From Herbaspirillum hiltneri N3 (GTDB taxonomy: Bacteria > Pseudomonadota > Gammaproteobacteria > Burkholderiales > Burkholderiaceae_D): a stretch of DNA of 64,000 bases. The notes under the pieces are model-generated. The model ran no database searches, had not been told where the DNA came from, and was given only the letters and a program-made list of their open reading frames with translations. The translations under genes and the position numbers were made by a program. Positions 1 through 9,299 of this stretch are shown here, in pieces (the stretch's first letter is position 1; every line of letters begins with the position of its first letter). The stretch spans positions 2,914,001 through 2,978,000 of the forward strand of contig NZ_CP011409.1 of assembly GCF_001267925.1 (NCBI RefSeq), given 5' to 3'.

Positions 1-2098
1 CGCCGTCGTAGTGCGCGACGACTTCGCTCATCAGGATGGGCAGATTGCCGGGCACGTTCTTCGACATCGGCAGCTCGGTGGCGGTGACCATGTCGACACG
101 CCCGAGCTGCTTCTGCTTGGCCGCGTACCAGCGGCGCTTGAGCAGATAGTGCGGCAGCACTTCGCGTTCTAGCGTGCCGCGCGCCGGCTCTTCCATGATT
201 TCCTCGACGCCGTGGCGCAGCACCAGCGTGACGTATTCAGGCAGCGGTTCGGGGCTGGCGGCGTACCACGACGGCATGGTTGCTTCGTTGGCCAGCAGGA
301 ACCAGTAAAAGCCGAACGGCGGCAGCGTCAGCAGGTAGTTCAGCTTGCCGATCGGAGGGAAAGCGGTGCCGCCCATCATCTCGATCGGGATGCGGTCGGC
401 GAAGGCCGACAATTCCAGTTCCACCGCCTGCGCCGACTGCGACAGGTTGGCCACGCACAGGATGGTCTCGGTGGCGCCGTCGTGCGTGGGGTCGCTGTAT
501 TCACGCAGGTACGCCAGTATCTTGCGGTTGCTCGGGTAAATCAGCTTGAGCGTGCCGCGGCCGAAGGCCTGGTGCTGCTTGCGCACACTGAGCAGCCGGC
601 GCATCCAGTTGAGCATCGAATGCCGGTCGTCGTTCTGGGCCTCGACATTGATGGTCTGGTAACCGTATTGCGGATCCATCAGCGGCGGCAACACCAGCCG
701 CGCCGGATCGGCGCGCGAGAAGCCGCCGTTGCGGTCCAGCGTCCACTGCATCGGCGTACGCACGCCGTCGCGGTCGCCCAGGTGGATGTTGTCGCCCATG
801 CCGATTTCATCGCCGTAATAGATCACGGGCGTACCGGGCATGGACAGCAGGAAACTGTTGAGCAGTTGGATGCGGCGCGCATCGCGCTCCACCAGCGGCG
901 CCAGCCGGCGACGGATGCCGAGGTTGAGGCGCGCGCGGCGATCCGGCGCGTAGAAATTCCACAGGTAGTCGCGCTCGGCGTCGGTAACCATTTCCAGCGT
1001 CAGCTCGTCGTGGTTGCGCAGGAAGATCGCCCATTGGCAATCGGCCGGAATTTCGGGCGTCTGGCGCAGGATGTCGGTGATCGGAAAGCGGTCCTGGCTG
1101 GCCAGCGCCATGTACATGCGCGGCATCAGCGGGAAATGGAATGCCATATGGCATTCGTCGTTGTCGCCGAAATATTGCTGCACGTCTTCCGGCCACATGT
1201 TGGCTTCGGCCAGCAGCATGCGGTCGGGATATTTACGGTCCATCTCGGCGCGGATGCGTTTGAGGATGGCGTGCGTCTCGGGCAGGTTTTCGTTGGTGGT
1301 GCCTTCGCGCTCGATCAGGTACGGCACGGCGTCGAGGCGCAGGCCATCGATACCCAGGTCGAGCCAGAATGACATGACATTGAACACCGCCTTGAGCACT
1401 TGCGGGTTGTCGAAATTCAGGTCCGGCTGATGCGAATAGAAACGATGCCAGAAGTAGGCTTTGGCGACCGGGTCCCAGGTCCAGTTGGATTTTTCGCTGT
1501 CGAGGAAGATGATGCGGGTGCCGGCATAGCTCTTGTCGTCGTCGGACCAGACGTAGAAGTTGCGCGCCACCGAACCGGCGCGGGCATGGCGCGCACGCTG
1601 GAACCAGGGATGCTGATCCGAGGTGTGATTGATCACCAGCTCGGTGATCACGCGCAGGCCGTGCTCATGGGCGGCGGCGATGAAGCGCCGCACATCGCTC
1701 ATGTTGCCGTAATCCGGATGGACGTTTTTATATTCTGAAATGTCGTAGCCGTCATCGCGCCGCGGCGATGGATAGAACGGCTGTAGCCAGATCGTGTTGA
1801 CGCCCAGCCCGGCGATGTAATCGAGCTTCCTGATCAGGCCGGCGAAATCGCCGATGCCGTCGTCGTTGGCGTCAAAATACGATTTGACGTGGATCTGGTA
1901 AATGACGGCGTCCTTGTACCACAGCGGATCGTCAGTGAACGGCATGCCGTCTTTGCCGGCGCGCGCCCTGGCCCGGCTGGCCTTGTCCTGATGGCCGCCT
2001 TTGGCGTTCTTCCTGGCGCTCTTTGCACCCTTTGCGCCCTTGCTGTCGGCAGGCGGTTCACGGCTGCGCAACATCGTGCTGTCTGTCGGGATTTCCAT
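1..2098 (-). CDS. treS: trehalose synthase fused to maltokinase (3' end outside window)
   Basis: The protein interconverts maltose and trehalose, and a fused maltokinase would make maltose-1-phosphate for GlgE. The frame opens at an ATG one base after the glgE stop and runs off the left edge (699 codons visible). A basic, low-complexity leader of about 50 residues precedes a GH13 domain with the motifs DGLRLD (nucleophile Asp about 256), LLAEAN (acid Glu about 298) and FLRNHDE. After about residue 560 the sequence LPHYLLKRRWYAAK matches the N-terminal cap of maltokinases, so this is the TreS-Mak fusion. The kinase catalytic part lies outside the window. It is the third gene of a glgA-glgE-treS operon and is probably translationally coupled to glgE. 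Confidence 0.93.
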   Translation of the reverse strand, partial: MEIPTDSTMLRSREPPADSKGAKGAKSARKNAKGGHQDKASRARARAGKDGMPFTDDPLWYKDAVIYQIHVKSYFDANDDGIGDFAGLIRKLDYIAGLGVNTIWLQPFYPSPRRDDGYDISEYKNVHPDYGNMSDVRRFIAAAHEHGLRVITELVINHTSDQHPWFQRARHARAGSVARNFYVWSDDDKSYAGTRIIFLDSEKSNWTWDPVAKAYFWHRFYSHQPDLNFDNPQVLKAVFNVMSFWLDLGIDGLRLDAVPYLIEREGTTNENLPETHAILKRIRAEMDRKYPDRMLLAEANMWPEDVQQYFGDNDECHMAFHFPLMPRMYMALASQDRFPITDILRQTPEIPADCQWAIFLRNHDELTLEMVTDAERDYLWNFYAPDRRARLNLGIRRRLAPLVERDARRIQLLNSFLLSMPGTPVIYYGDEIGMGDNIHLGDRDGVRTPMQWTLDRNGGFSRADPARLVLPPLMDPQYGYQTINVEAQNDDRHSMLNWMRRLLSVRKQHQAFGRGTLKLIYPSNRKILAYLREYSDPTHDGATETILCVANLSQSAQAVELELSAFADRIPIEMMGGTAFPPIGKLNYLLTLPPFGFYWFLLANEATMPSWYAASPEPLPEYVTLVLRHGVEEIMEEPARGTLEREVLPHYLLKRRWYAAKQKQLGRVDMVTATELPMSKNVPGNLPILMSEVVAHYDG

Positions 2099-2099
2099 T

Positions 2100-5000
2100 T
2101 CATGTCTCCATGGCGCGTATGCGCCAGATGCCGTATGGGTTTTTATCGGGGTTCAGGCTGAGCGGCTGGCTGCGGCCGGTCCAGCTGAAACGCCGGTCGG
2201 TCAGCAGATCCTCGGCCTGCACGCGACTGTCGTCGCCAAGGCCGAAGCCGTGCAAGGGAATGTCGATGTCGCCATGCTGCTCGTTGAATGGATCGAGATT
2301 GATTGCCACCAGGATCACGTTGTCGCCGAAGCGCAGGCGTTCGTCGTTGCTATCGGGGCTGTAAGCCGGCGTGGTCGACTTGACGAAATACAGCACCCGG
2401 TCGTTGGATGAGCGCAGGAAATGCACGCCGAGATGGGTCTGCAAAGCCGGGTTCTCGCGGCGGATGCGATTGAGGCGCGTGATGTCCTCGATGATGTTGC
2501 CGGGACGCTGCCAGTCCCAGGCGCGCACCTCGTATTTCTCGGAGTCGAGATATTCTTCCTTGCCCGGCACGGCCTGCGCTTCGCATAGTTCGAAGCCGCT
2601 GTAGACGCCCCACAAGCCCGACAGCGTCGCCGCCAGCGCCGCGCGGATCACGAAACCGGCGCGGCCGGAGCTTTGCAGGAAATAGGGATTGATGTCCGGC
2701 GTGTTGACGAAGAAATGCGGCCGGAAATAATCGCGCGGGCGGTTGTCGCCGTCGGGCGATCCGGTGAGCTCTTCGAGGTAATCGATGAACTCCTGCTTGC
2801 CATGACGCCAGGTGAAATAGGTATAGGACTGCGAGAAGCCGACTTTGGCCAGGCGATACATCGGCTTCGGACGCGTAAATGCTTCCGACAGGAAAATCAC
2901 TTGCGGATAACGGCTGCGCACGGCGGCGATCATCCATTCCCAGAACGGAAACGGCTTGGTGTGCGGATTGTCGACGCGAAACACGTTGACGCCCTGCTGC
3001 ACCCAGTACAGCACGACGTCGCGCAGGGCAATCCAGAGATCGGGGATGGCGTCCTCGGCGTAGAAATCGACGTTGACGATGTCCTGGTATTTCTTGGGAG
3101 GATTCTCCGCATAGCGCATCGAGCCGTCGGGACGCCGGGCGAACCAGCCGGGATGCTCCTTCAGCCAGGGATGGTCCGGTGCGCACTGGATCGCGAAATC
3201 GAGCGCCAGCTCCAAGCCATGCGCCGCAGCCGCGTCGCGCAGGCGCAGGAAATCGTCCAGAGTGCCGAGTTCGGGATGGATGGCGTCGTGGCCGCCCTCC
3301 TCGCTGCCGATGGCGTAGGGACTGCCGGGATCATCGTCGCCGGGAGTGAGGCTGTTGTTCTTGCCTTTGCGGTTCTTTTTCCCGATCGGATGGATGGGCG
3401 GAAAATACAGCGTGTCGAAACCCATTGCGCGGATCGCCGGCAAACGCGCGACCACGTCGTCGAAGCTGCCGTGCCTGGCAGCATCGCCGCTCTGCGAACG
3501 GGGGAACAGTTCGTACCAGCTGGAAAACGTTGCCGCCGGGCGCTCGGTCTCGAGCGGATATTCGATCGCGCTGCGCACCAGGAAAGCGCGTGCGCCGGCC
3601 AGTTCGGACAGGCGGTCGACCTGCCGCGCGGTGTCGTCGGACAGCAGCAGGGCCAGTCGATTGCCGTTCTTTCCGGACAGCGATTTGAGCAAGGCGGCGC
3701 TGCTTTCCAGTACAGCGCCATCGACGCCGTTCTCCAATGCCTGTTCCGCCAGATTGGCCACCAGCAGGCGCCCTTCTTCCAGTTCCAGGTCGACGTTGAG
3801 ACCGGCCGCCGATTTCTTTTTCAGGCCGTCGCGGAACGTCTCGTAGACGTCGCTCCAGGCTTCGATGCAAAAGTAATGTCGACCGAGCCGCGGCAGCGAC
3901 AGGCTGGCTTGCCAGCGATCGTTGCCAACGTGTTGCAGCGGCACGCGCTGCCATTGTTTTTCATCGGCAGCACGCACCAGCACGGCAGCGGCGAGATGGT
4001 CGTGACCGTCCATGAAGATGTCGGCGCTGACGGTGAAGCTCTGCCCCACGGTACGCTTGGCGGCGAAACGGCCGGCGTCGACGGTCGGCGCCACCTGCTC
4101 GATGGCGATGCGGCCGGTGCGGACTTTTTCTGCCACCGGCTTCTTGCGGCGGTTGGGATCGGGGGCGATTGCCGGCGGCGTTTGCAATTCGATCAGTGTG
4201 ACTTCACCCGGTTGCAGCACGAACTCGCGCTCCGGCGGCCAGTCCAGGATGCGGCCGTCCAGTCGCTGCTGCCAGTCGCCGTCATCGAGGTGCGCTACCT
4301 GGCCGAGGCGAGGATTGATGGCGATCAGCTGATGCACTCCCACCTCGCGCGCCAGCAGCAGCACCGGCGCTTCGGGAGCACTGACGGTGCGCAGGCGGAA
4401 GCTGCCGGCCGACATGGCCTGATTGGCGGCGCGCACGTCAGCGTCGAGGTTGAAATCGGATTCGGCGCAGGCTTGCGCGAATTGCTGCGGCGTGGTCATG
4501 CGGGTGGATGCGGCGGCGTTGCGCGCAATGCTCAACGGTTCGGTCAAGCCGAATTCAAAGCCCATGGGCATCAGCCAGCCGCTACCGCTCAATGCGGCGA
4601 AACGCAAGGCACGGAGGGCGCCGAGGCGGCGCGTGTCCTTGTCGTGCCAGCCATGCACGCGGGCGGCGCGCGGGCCGAAGGGATCTTCCGGAAAGCCGAG
4701 TACGGGCGCGATGGCGGCCAGTTTTTCGTGTTCGCGGAAATACCACGGGGCGCGAAAATCCCACCACGCGCCCGAAGAAAAGACGGCGTCGAAGCCGCAA
4801 TCGGCCAGGCGCTCCAGCTGTTGATGCGAACAGCCCGGCGTCCATGCCAGGAAGTGGCAGCACGAGCGCTGCTCCCGCGTGCGCTCCACCAGCCGGCACC
4901 AGAAGTCGCCGGGCAAACCGGCCGGATCGTGGCAAACGAAACCGGCCACGCCGGCGTCAATCAGCATCGCCAGGCGCATGTGCCAGCATTCGAGCAAGGC

Positions 5001-5507
5001 TTCGGCCACCTCGGGCGCGTTGAAGCGCGGTTGCGGAGTCAGGCGATCGGCATCACTCCCACTGTCGCGGCGGCGTGGATCCGGAAGATGGTCGCCGGTC
5101 ATCGGCGAGGCATCGGCGACGGCAAACCAGTCGGGATGGCTGTGCAGCAACTGGTCGCTGCCGTGGACGCTGGTAACGGCAAGATCGAGCAGCAGGCGCA
5201 GGTGATGTTCCGTCGCCAGATGCGCGAGTTCTTCCAGCCGGTCCAGGCTGCCCAGGCTGTTTCCGGCGACGGGGTTTCCGGCGTTGCCGTCTTCCCCGGC
5301 AAACAGGCCGGCAATCAGCCCGTCGCCGCACAGCAGGACATGATCGAATCCCATGCCGGTGCTGCGCGCGAACAGATCGCTCCATCCTCCGTCGCCAACC
5401 AGCGTGGGATCGATGCAGTAAATACGCGGTGAAAAGGCCTCAGCGGCATGGTTTTCCAATGCTTGATCTCGCTTCTTATGCCGCTTGCTCCAGAGCGACC
5501 CGTGCAT
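2100..5507 (-). CDS. glgE: maltose-1-phosphate maltosyltransferase GlgE with an extra N-terminal degenerate GH13 domain
   Basis: GlgE transfers maltosyl units from maltose-1-phosphate to alpha-1,4-glucan. At about 1135 residues it is far longer than classical GlgE (about 660-700). The C-terminal 620 residues hold the GlgE N-domain and a GH13 barrel with FRVDNPHTKPFPFW (nucleophile Asp about 846) and FLSEAF (acid Glu about 875). Residues about 25-440 form a second GH13-like region in which the equivalent positions read FVCHDP and FLAWTP, so nucleophile and acid are His and Trp and this domain cannot be a normal hydrolase. I chose the ATG at 5507 because AAGG lies 6 bases upstream and it overlaps glgA by 32 bases; the open frame runs further upstream inside glgA, but that part looks non-native. 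Confidence 0.9.
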   Translation of the reverse strand: MHGSLWSKRHKKRDQALENHAAEAFSPRIYCIDPTLVGDGGWSDLFARSTGMGFDHVLLCGDGLIAGLFAGEDGNAGNPVAGNSLGSLDRLEELAHLATEHHLRLLLDLAVTSVHGSDQLLHSHPDWFAVADASPMTGDHLPDPRRRDSGSDADRLTPQPRFNAPEVAEALLECWHMRLAMLIDAGVAGFVCHDPAGLPGDFWCRLVERTREQRSCCHFLAWTPGCSHQQLERLADCGFDAVFSSGAWWDFRAPWYFREHEKLAAIAPVLGFPEDPFGPRAARVHGWHDKDTRRLGALRALRFAALSGSGWLMPMGFEFGLTEPLSIARNAAASTRMTTPQQFAQACAESDFNLDADVRAANQAMSAGSFRLRTVSAPEAPVLLLAREVGVHQLIAINPRLGQVAHLDDGDWQQRLDGRILDWPPEREFVLQPGEVTLIELQTPPAIAPDPNRRKKPVAEKVRTGRIAIEQVAPTVDAGRFAAKRTVGQSFTVSADIFMDGHDHLAAAVLVRAADEKQWQRVPLQHVGNDRWQASLSLPRLGRHYFCIEAWSDVYETFRDGLKKKSAAGLNVDLELEEGRLLVANLAEQALENGVDGAVLESSAALLKSLSGKNGNRLALLLSDDTARQVDRLSELAGARAFLVRSAIEYPLETERPAATFSSWYELFPRSQSGDAARHGSFDDVVARLPAIRAMGFDTLYFPPIHPIGKKNRKGKNNSLTPGDDDPGSPYAIGSEEGGHDAIHPELGTLDDFLRLRDAAAAHGLELALDFAIQCAPDHPWLKEHPGWFARRPDGSMRYAENPPKKYQDIVNVDFYAEDAIPDLWIALRDVVLYWVQQGVNVFRVDNPHTKPFPFWEWMIAAVRSRYPQVIFLSEAFTRPKPMYRLAKVGFSQSYTYFTWRHGKQEFIDYLEELTGSPDGDNRPRDYFRPHFFVNTPDINPYFLQSSGRAGFVIRAALAATLSGLWGVYSGFELCEAQAVPGKEEYLDSEKYEVRAWDWQRPGNIIEDITRLNRIRRENPALQTHLGVHFLRSSNDRVLYFVKSTTPAYSPDSNDERLRFGDNVILVAINLDPFNEQHGDIDIPLHGFGLGDDSRVQAEDLLTDRRFSWTGRSQPLSLNPDKNPYGIWRIRAMET

Positions 5508-7044
5508 CAGGCGCCTTGCGTGCAAACAGCGGTTTCGCTTCCGTCGCGGCAATCGCGGCGTACGCGTCGACATAGGCGGCCGCAGCCGTTTGCCAGTCGA
5601 AGTCGGTGTGCATGGCGTTGCGCTGCATGGCGCGCCAGGCGCCCGCATCCTGGTGAAGCGCGAAGGCGCGCTCGATGGCGGCTTCCATGTCCCGGGCGGT
5701 TTCGCCGTCAAACAGCACGCCGCTGGCGCCGGCCGCAGCCGGTCCGTGCATGCCGACGTCAGCGATGGTGTCGGTCAGGCCGCCGACCCGCGAAGCGATC
5801 GGGATGGTGCCGTAACGCATGGCGTACAGCGGCGTCAGGCCGAACGGTTCGAAGCGGCTGGGATGCAGCAGCATGTCGCAGCCGGCGTGCAAGGCGTGCG
5901 CGCGCTCCTCGTCGTAGCCGATATGAACACCGACGCGGCCGGGATAGCGGTGCGCCAGATCGAGGAAGCCTTCTTCGTAGCTGCGGTCACCGCAGCCGAG
6001 CACCACCACTTGCATGCGCTCGCGGCGATCGAGGACCTGCGGCAATGTCTGCAACACGACGTCGGCCATCTTCTGATGCGACATGCGGCTGCCGATGCCG
6101 ATGATGGGTGCGAACGGGTCGACCGGCAGCAGGCCGAACATGTCTTGCAGGTCGCACTTGGACAGCGTCTTGCCGCGCATGTCGTCGACGCTGAAGGAGT
6201 GGCGCAGCAGCGGATCGTGTTCAGGATTCCAGACCGCGCTGTCGATGCCGTTGGGGATCGCCCGCAAGGCGGCGCGGCGTTCGTTGAGCACGCCCTCCAT
6301 GCCATAGCCGAAACGCGGCGTGAGGATTTCTTCCGCGTAGGTCTTGCTGACGGTGGTGATGCAGTCGGCGTGTTGCAGACCGGCCTTGAGAAAGCTGATC
6401 TTGCCCCAGTATTCGAGGCTGCTCATGGCTTGCGCATCGTGGGCGAGGCCCAGTTGTCCGGCCAGCGTCCAGTCGTAGTTGCCCTGGAAGGCCAGGTTGT
6501 GGATGGTCAGCATGGAGGCGACATGATTCAGGCCGGCGGTCTTGAGCAGGAACGGAATCAGTCCGGCATGCCAGTCGTTGGCGTGCACCACGTGGGGCGC
6601 CGGCACGGCGGTTTCGCCGGCACAGATCGCCACGGCGGCGTGCGCCAGATCGGCGAAGCAGACGGCGTTGTCGCAGAACTCGTTGCCGCTCTGGTCGATG
6701 TAGGGATTGGCGCTGCGCCGGCGGAACCGCTCGGTATCGAGCAGCAGAACCGGCACGTCGGTACCCGGCATCACGCCACGCAACAGGCGCGCCGGACCGC
6801 CCGGCAGATCGCGCGGCAAGGCCAGCGGTTGCAATGAGGCTGCAGCGCTATCGGTACTATCCCCGGCGTCGCCGGCCGCGGCACGTGCATGGTCGATGGC
6901 GACGCCGTAGCCAGGCATGAGGATGCTGGCATCAATGTTGAGTTTGCGCAGGCTGACGGCCAGCGCGGTAATGACATCTGCGAGGCCGCCGGTCTTGACG
7001 AGCGGTACGGCTTCGGAACTGACTAAAAGGACGCGAGCTTGCAA
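5476..7044 (-). CDS. glgA: glycogen synthase GlgA (GT5)
   Basis: The protein elongates alpha-1,4-glucan from ADP- or UDP-glucose, or makes maltose-1-phosphate in GlgE-pathway organisms. The start VLLVSSEAVPLVKTGGLADV is the glycosyltransferase 5 N-terminus with the KTGG nucleotide-binding loop. Near the C-terminus HPSRFEPFGLTPLYAMRYGT is the ESRFEPCGL-type active-site segment. I chose a TTG at 7044 because it puts the KTGG loop at the usual distance and GGGGTGA lies just upstream; the open frame extends to 7197 but that leader is Lys/Arg-rich and unlike the family. Length is about 522 residues, normal for GlgA. It is the first gene of the glgA-glgE-treS operon. Confidence 0.92.
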   Translation of the reverse strand: MQARVLLVSSEAVPLVKTGGLADVITALAVSLRKLNIDASILMPGYGVAIDHARAAAGDAGDSTDSAAASLQPLALPRDLPGGPARLLRGVMPGTDVPVLLLDTERFRRRSANPYIDQSGNEFCDNAVCFADLAHAAVAICAGETAVPAPHVVHANDWHAGLIPFLLKTAGLNHVASMLTIHNLAFQGNYDWTLAGQLGLAHDAQAMSSLEYWGKISFLKAGLQHADCITTVSKTYAEEILTPRFGYGMEGVLNERRAALRAIPNGIDSAVWNPEHDPLLRHSFSVDDMRGKTLSKCDLQDMFGLLPVDPFAPIIGIGSRMSHQKMADVVLQTLPQVLDRRERMQVVVLGCGDRSYEEGFLDLAHRYPGRVGVHIGYDEERAHALHAGCDMLLHPSRFEPFGLTPLYAMRYGTIPIASRVGGLTDTIADVGMHGPAAAGASGVLFDGETARDMEAAIERAFALHQDAGAWRAMQRNAMHTDFDWQTAAAAYVDAYAAIAATEAKPLFARKAPDARVALEQAA

Positions 7045-7337
7045 TTGATCACCCCGTTCATGGCAAAGGCATGGAGAAAATTTGGACCGGAAGATGCAAC
7101 CGGAAAACGCTGCATCGGAAAGCTCGGGATGGCGAGGTGCGTCGACCTTCTTCTTTTTCTTGTTGGTTCGGACGCGCACTCTTCGCACTCCTCGCACTTC
7201 TGAGTCCCGGCATGGTTCTTACCTTAAGCCAATCATGTTGCAGTGAACCATCGGACAGCAGCGCATATCACTGTAGGAGGCGTCCTACCGTCGTGTCGCC
7301 ATTGGATGCGCAACGCGGCAAACTGATTGCGCCGGCC

Positions 7338-7565
7338 CTACTTTCCGATGCGAAAACCGATCTTGAGCGTGACCTGGAAATGCGCCACCTTGCCGTCCTC
7401 GATATGGCCGCGCTGGCTGACTACCTCGAACCACGCCAGGTGATGCAAGGAGTCGGACGCATCGGCGATGGCGTTGCGCACGGCCTCGTCGCTGCCCTTG
7501 TCCGAACTGCCGACGACTTCGACGACTTTGTAGCTATGGTTTCCTGCGGCGGCGGACGTGTTCAT
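7338..7565 (-). CDS. dodecin-family flavin-binding protein
   Basis: This 75-residue protein matches dodecins, which form hollow dodecamers that store riboflavin/FMN or CoA. Visible family features are the N-terminal strand [22 protein letters not shown], the helix, the central Trp of HHLAWFEVV and the terminal strand [16 protein letters not shown]. The start ATG has AGGAG six bases upstream. It stands alone, 290 bp upstream of glgA and divergent from the small gene at 7836. Confidence 0.9.
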   Translation of the reverse strand: MNTSAAAGNHSYKVVEVVGSSDKGSDEAVRNAIADASDSLHHLAWFEVVSQRGHIEDGKVAHFQVTLKIGFRIGK

Positions 7566-7835
7566 GGAATCTCCTGAGACAGATGGAAGGAAGCCGATCA
7601 GGAATGAGTGTTGGACGGATGGAGGCGGCAGGCCTATAAGCGCTCGCCTGAAAGACTTGTAGGAGAAGCTGTCGCTGCCGGTCGTCTTACAGCGGGATGC
7701 GGCGCACGCCGATGGTGATGCGAAGGCGGCAAAACTAAACTTGGGGCTAATCAGAAGCTGGCAGCATTGGGGTCGCGAATTGCGTTCCATGCGCCGCTGT
7801 CCCCGCTTTCACTGTCCCCTTTGAGGAGAACCGCC

Positions 7836-8033
7836 ATGTTGAAATCCCAACCGAACAAAACCGCTCCGGACGCCAAGGATGTCCAGCAGACCGCCGCCAG
7901 GAATGACGGCGGCGACGGCGACCTCAAGCAGGAACAGGTCCGCCATCGCACCGCCTTGCGGATTGCCGGCATCGAAGGCGTTGACGGCTTTGCCGACGTG
8001 GCCGAGGAGGCAGAAGCAGGCCCGGCCTCCTGA
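7836..8033 (+). CDS. small hydrophilic hypothetical protein
   Basis: A 65-residue charged protein without Cys, Trp or membrane segments. The start ATG has a strong GAGGAG site 7 bases upstream, which is the main reason for calling it real. The sequence is rich in Asp, Gln and Ala and ends EEAEAGPAS. I do not recognise a family. It looks like the small, probably disordered or stress-type proteins found beside dodecin-like genes, but that is a guess. Confidence 0.55.
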   Translation: MLKSQPNKTAPDAKDVQQTAARNDGGDGDLKQEQVRHRTALRIAGIEGVDGFADVAEEAEAGPAS

Positions 8034-8188
8034 TTCCCATCGGCAGCATCGATGCCGGTATCGAAACCAGTCATGCCTTGAGAACAATGACGATGGCGGC
8101 CTCAACGGCCGCCATTGCTTTTTCCGGTATCAGTCCGATCTGATGTCCAGCTGATCCATATCTGATAGCCAGCCCAACAGGAGCAGCC

Positions 8189-8380
8189 ATGTCCCATACC
8201 TCCCATCAATTGCACGAACAGGCGCGCCGCGCTCAACGGCATGCCGAACTGGAAGACGATCATCCCGGCAAGACGCCGCAGGCGCGTCCCGTCAAGGGTA
8301 CCGCTCCGGCTGCGCCACCGGCGCATGAAGACGAAGCCTTCCGCGTTTTCGACGGCGACGCACCGCAGAGTGACGGCTGA
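8189..8380 (+). CDS. small hydrophilic hypothetical protein, His- and Ala/Pro-rich
   Basis: A 63-residue protein starting MSHTSHQLHEQARRAQRHAE, preceded by AGGAG at a good distance (8180-8184). It has an amphipathic N-terminal helix, then a Pro/Ala linker and an acidic tail. No family is recognised. It lies 155 bp after the previous small gene on the same strand and may be co-transcribed with it. Confidence 0.5.
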   Translation: MSHTSHQLHEQARRAQRHAELEDDHPGKTPQARPVKGTAPAAPPAHEDEAFRVFDGDAPQSDG

Positions 8381-8532
8381 GCTTGTTGCAGCTGCTCCAC
8401 GTTTTCCGCCCCCGTCATCAATATTCCTGCTAAGTTGTCAGCAGGCGTAGCGACGCTTGTTTTCCACTGCTGCGCCCGGTTCCGGCCAATCGCATAGTTT
8501 GCAATAAAGACATGTTCTTGGATGCCTCAAGC

Positions 8533-8548
8533 ATGTTAGCGCTAACAT
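8533..8548. promoter_or_regulatory. perfect 16-bp palindrome, LacI/GalR-family-type operator
   Basis: ATGTTAGCGCTAACAT is a perfect palindrome 86 bp before the sugar dehydrogenase operon. It has the centre-CG, TGTTA/TAACA architecture of LacI-family operators; the E. coli gluconate repressor site ATGTTACCGGTAACAT differs only in the centre. It probably controls 8634-12447. No LacI-family gene is in the window. Confidence 0.6.
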
Positions 8549-8633
8549 TGATATCATTGCCGCATCCCCGCCAACAAGAAATCGCAGGAATTCCCATGCG
8601 CCAGGTCACACCACCCAGCAAAAGAGCCGCTTC

Positions 8634-9299
8634 ATGAAGCCTACTTCTTCACCTTCGCCGGCTCCCGACAAATCCTCCGCGACCGTCGGCAAAGTCAAAC
8701 TGACCGGCGGCATCAGCCGGCGCCATATCCTGATCGGACTTGCGGCGCTGGTGGCCGAAGCCGGCTTCTGGAGCAACCCGCTGTTCAGCAATGCGCAGAC
8801 GCCCGCCGCTCCCGCTGCAGCACCGCCGCCACCGAGTCCTGAGGCGATCGCCTTCCTGAATTTTTCCAGACGCATCACCGGCCACGCCGACCTGAAGACC
8901 GGGACCAGCGTCAGGATCGAAGCAGCGATGCGCAAGACTTATCCCGATTTCGCGGCGCAGTCGTCCCGCCTCGGCGCGCTGCTGCAAGACGGCCAGGAAC
9001 CGAAGGCCTTGCTGGCTGCCGCCACCGAGGCCGGGCTGCGGGACCTGGCGCTGGCCATCGTCGCCGCGTGGTACACCGGCACCGTCGGCAAAGGCAAGCA
9101 AGCCGTGGTGGTGTCGTACGCCGAAGCGCTGATGTACCAGCCGGTGTCGGACGGCCAGACCGTGCCGACCTATTGCAACTACGGCCCGCTGTGGTGGACC
9201 AAGGCGCCGCCGGCGATCCGCGTCTCCGCCCCCGTTGCGCCCTCCGCTGCCCCGGCCCCCGCCACTACCGGCACTCCCGAACCCAAAGCAAAAACATGA
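8634..9299 (+). CDS. sugar dehydrogenase complex small (gamma) subunit, Tat-type leader
   Basis: This is the hitchhiker subunit that escorts a folded FAD-dependent sugar dehydrogenase through the Tat pathway. The 221-residue protein has a twin-arginine leader (SRRHILIGLAAL at about 23-34), then a Pro/Ala stretch and a helical domain with FLNFSRRITGHADL and PTYCNYGPLWWTKAPPA, both typical of the D-sorbitol/FAD-glucose dehydrogenase small subunit family. The C-terminus is a long Pro/Ala tail. Gene order gamma-alpha-cytochrome matches the Burkholderia FAD-glucose dehydrogenase operon. Its stop overlaps the next start in ATGA. Confidence 0.88.
   Translation: MKPTSSPSPAPDKSSATVGKVKLTGGISRRHILIGLAALVAEAGFWSNPLFSNAQTPAAPAAAPPPPSPEAIAFLNFSRRITGHADLKTGTSVRIEAAMRKTYPDFAAQSSRLGALLQDGQEPKALLAAATEAGLRDLALAIVAAWYTGTVGKGKQAVVVSYAEALMYQPVSDGQTVPTYCNYGPLWWTKAPPAIRVSAPVAPSAAPAPATTGTPEPKAKT

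Noticed and set aside
2673..5432. Very long open frame (919 codons) on the plus strand opposite glgE
   Set aside because: The minus-strand frame encodes a clear GlgE; the antisense frame is a GC-rich codon-bias shadow with no recognisable motif.
5508..5711. Upstream extension of the GlgE frame within glgA
   Set aside because: The ~68 added residues are Pro/Arg/Thr-rich and out of phase with glgA; the ATG at 5507 has a better ribosome site and a normal overlap.
7045..7197. N-terminal extension of GlgA
   Set aside because: The leader is Lys/Arg-rich and unlike any GlgA; the family N-terminus starts right after the TTG at 7044.
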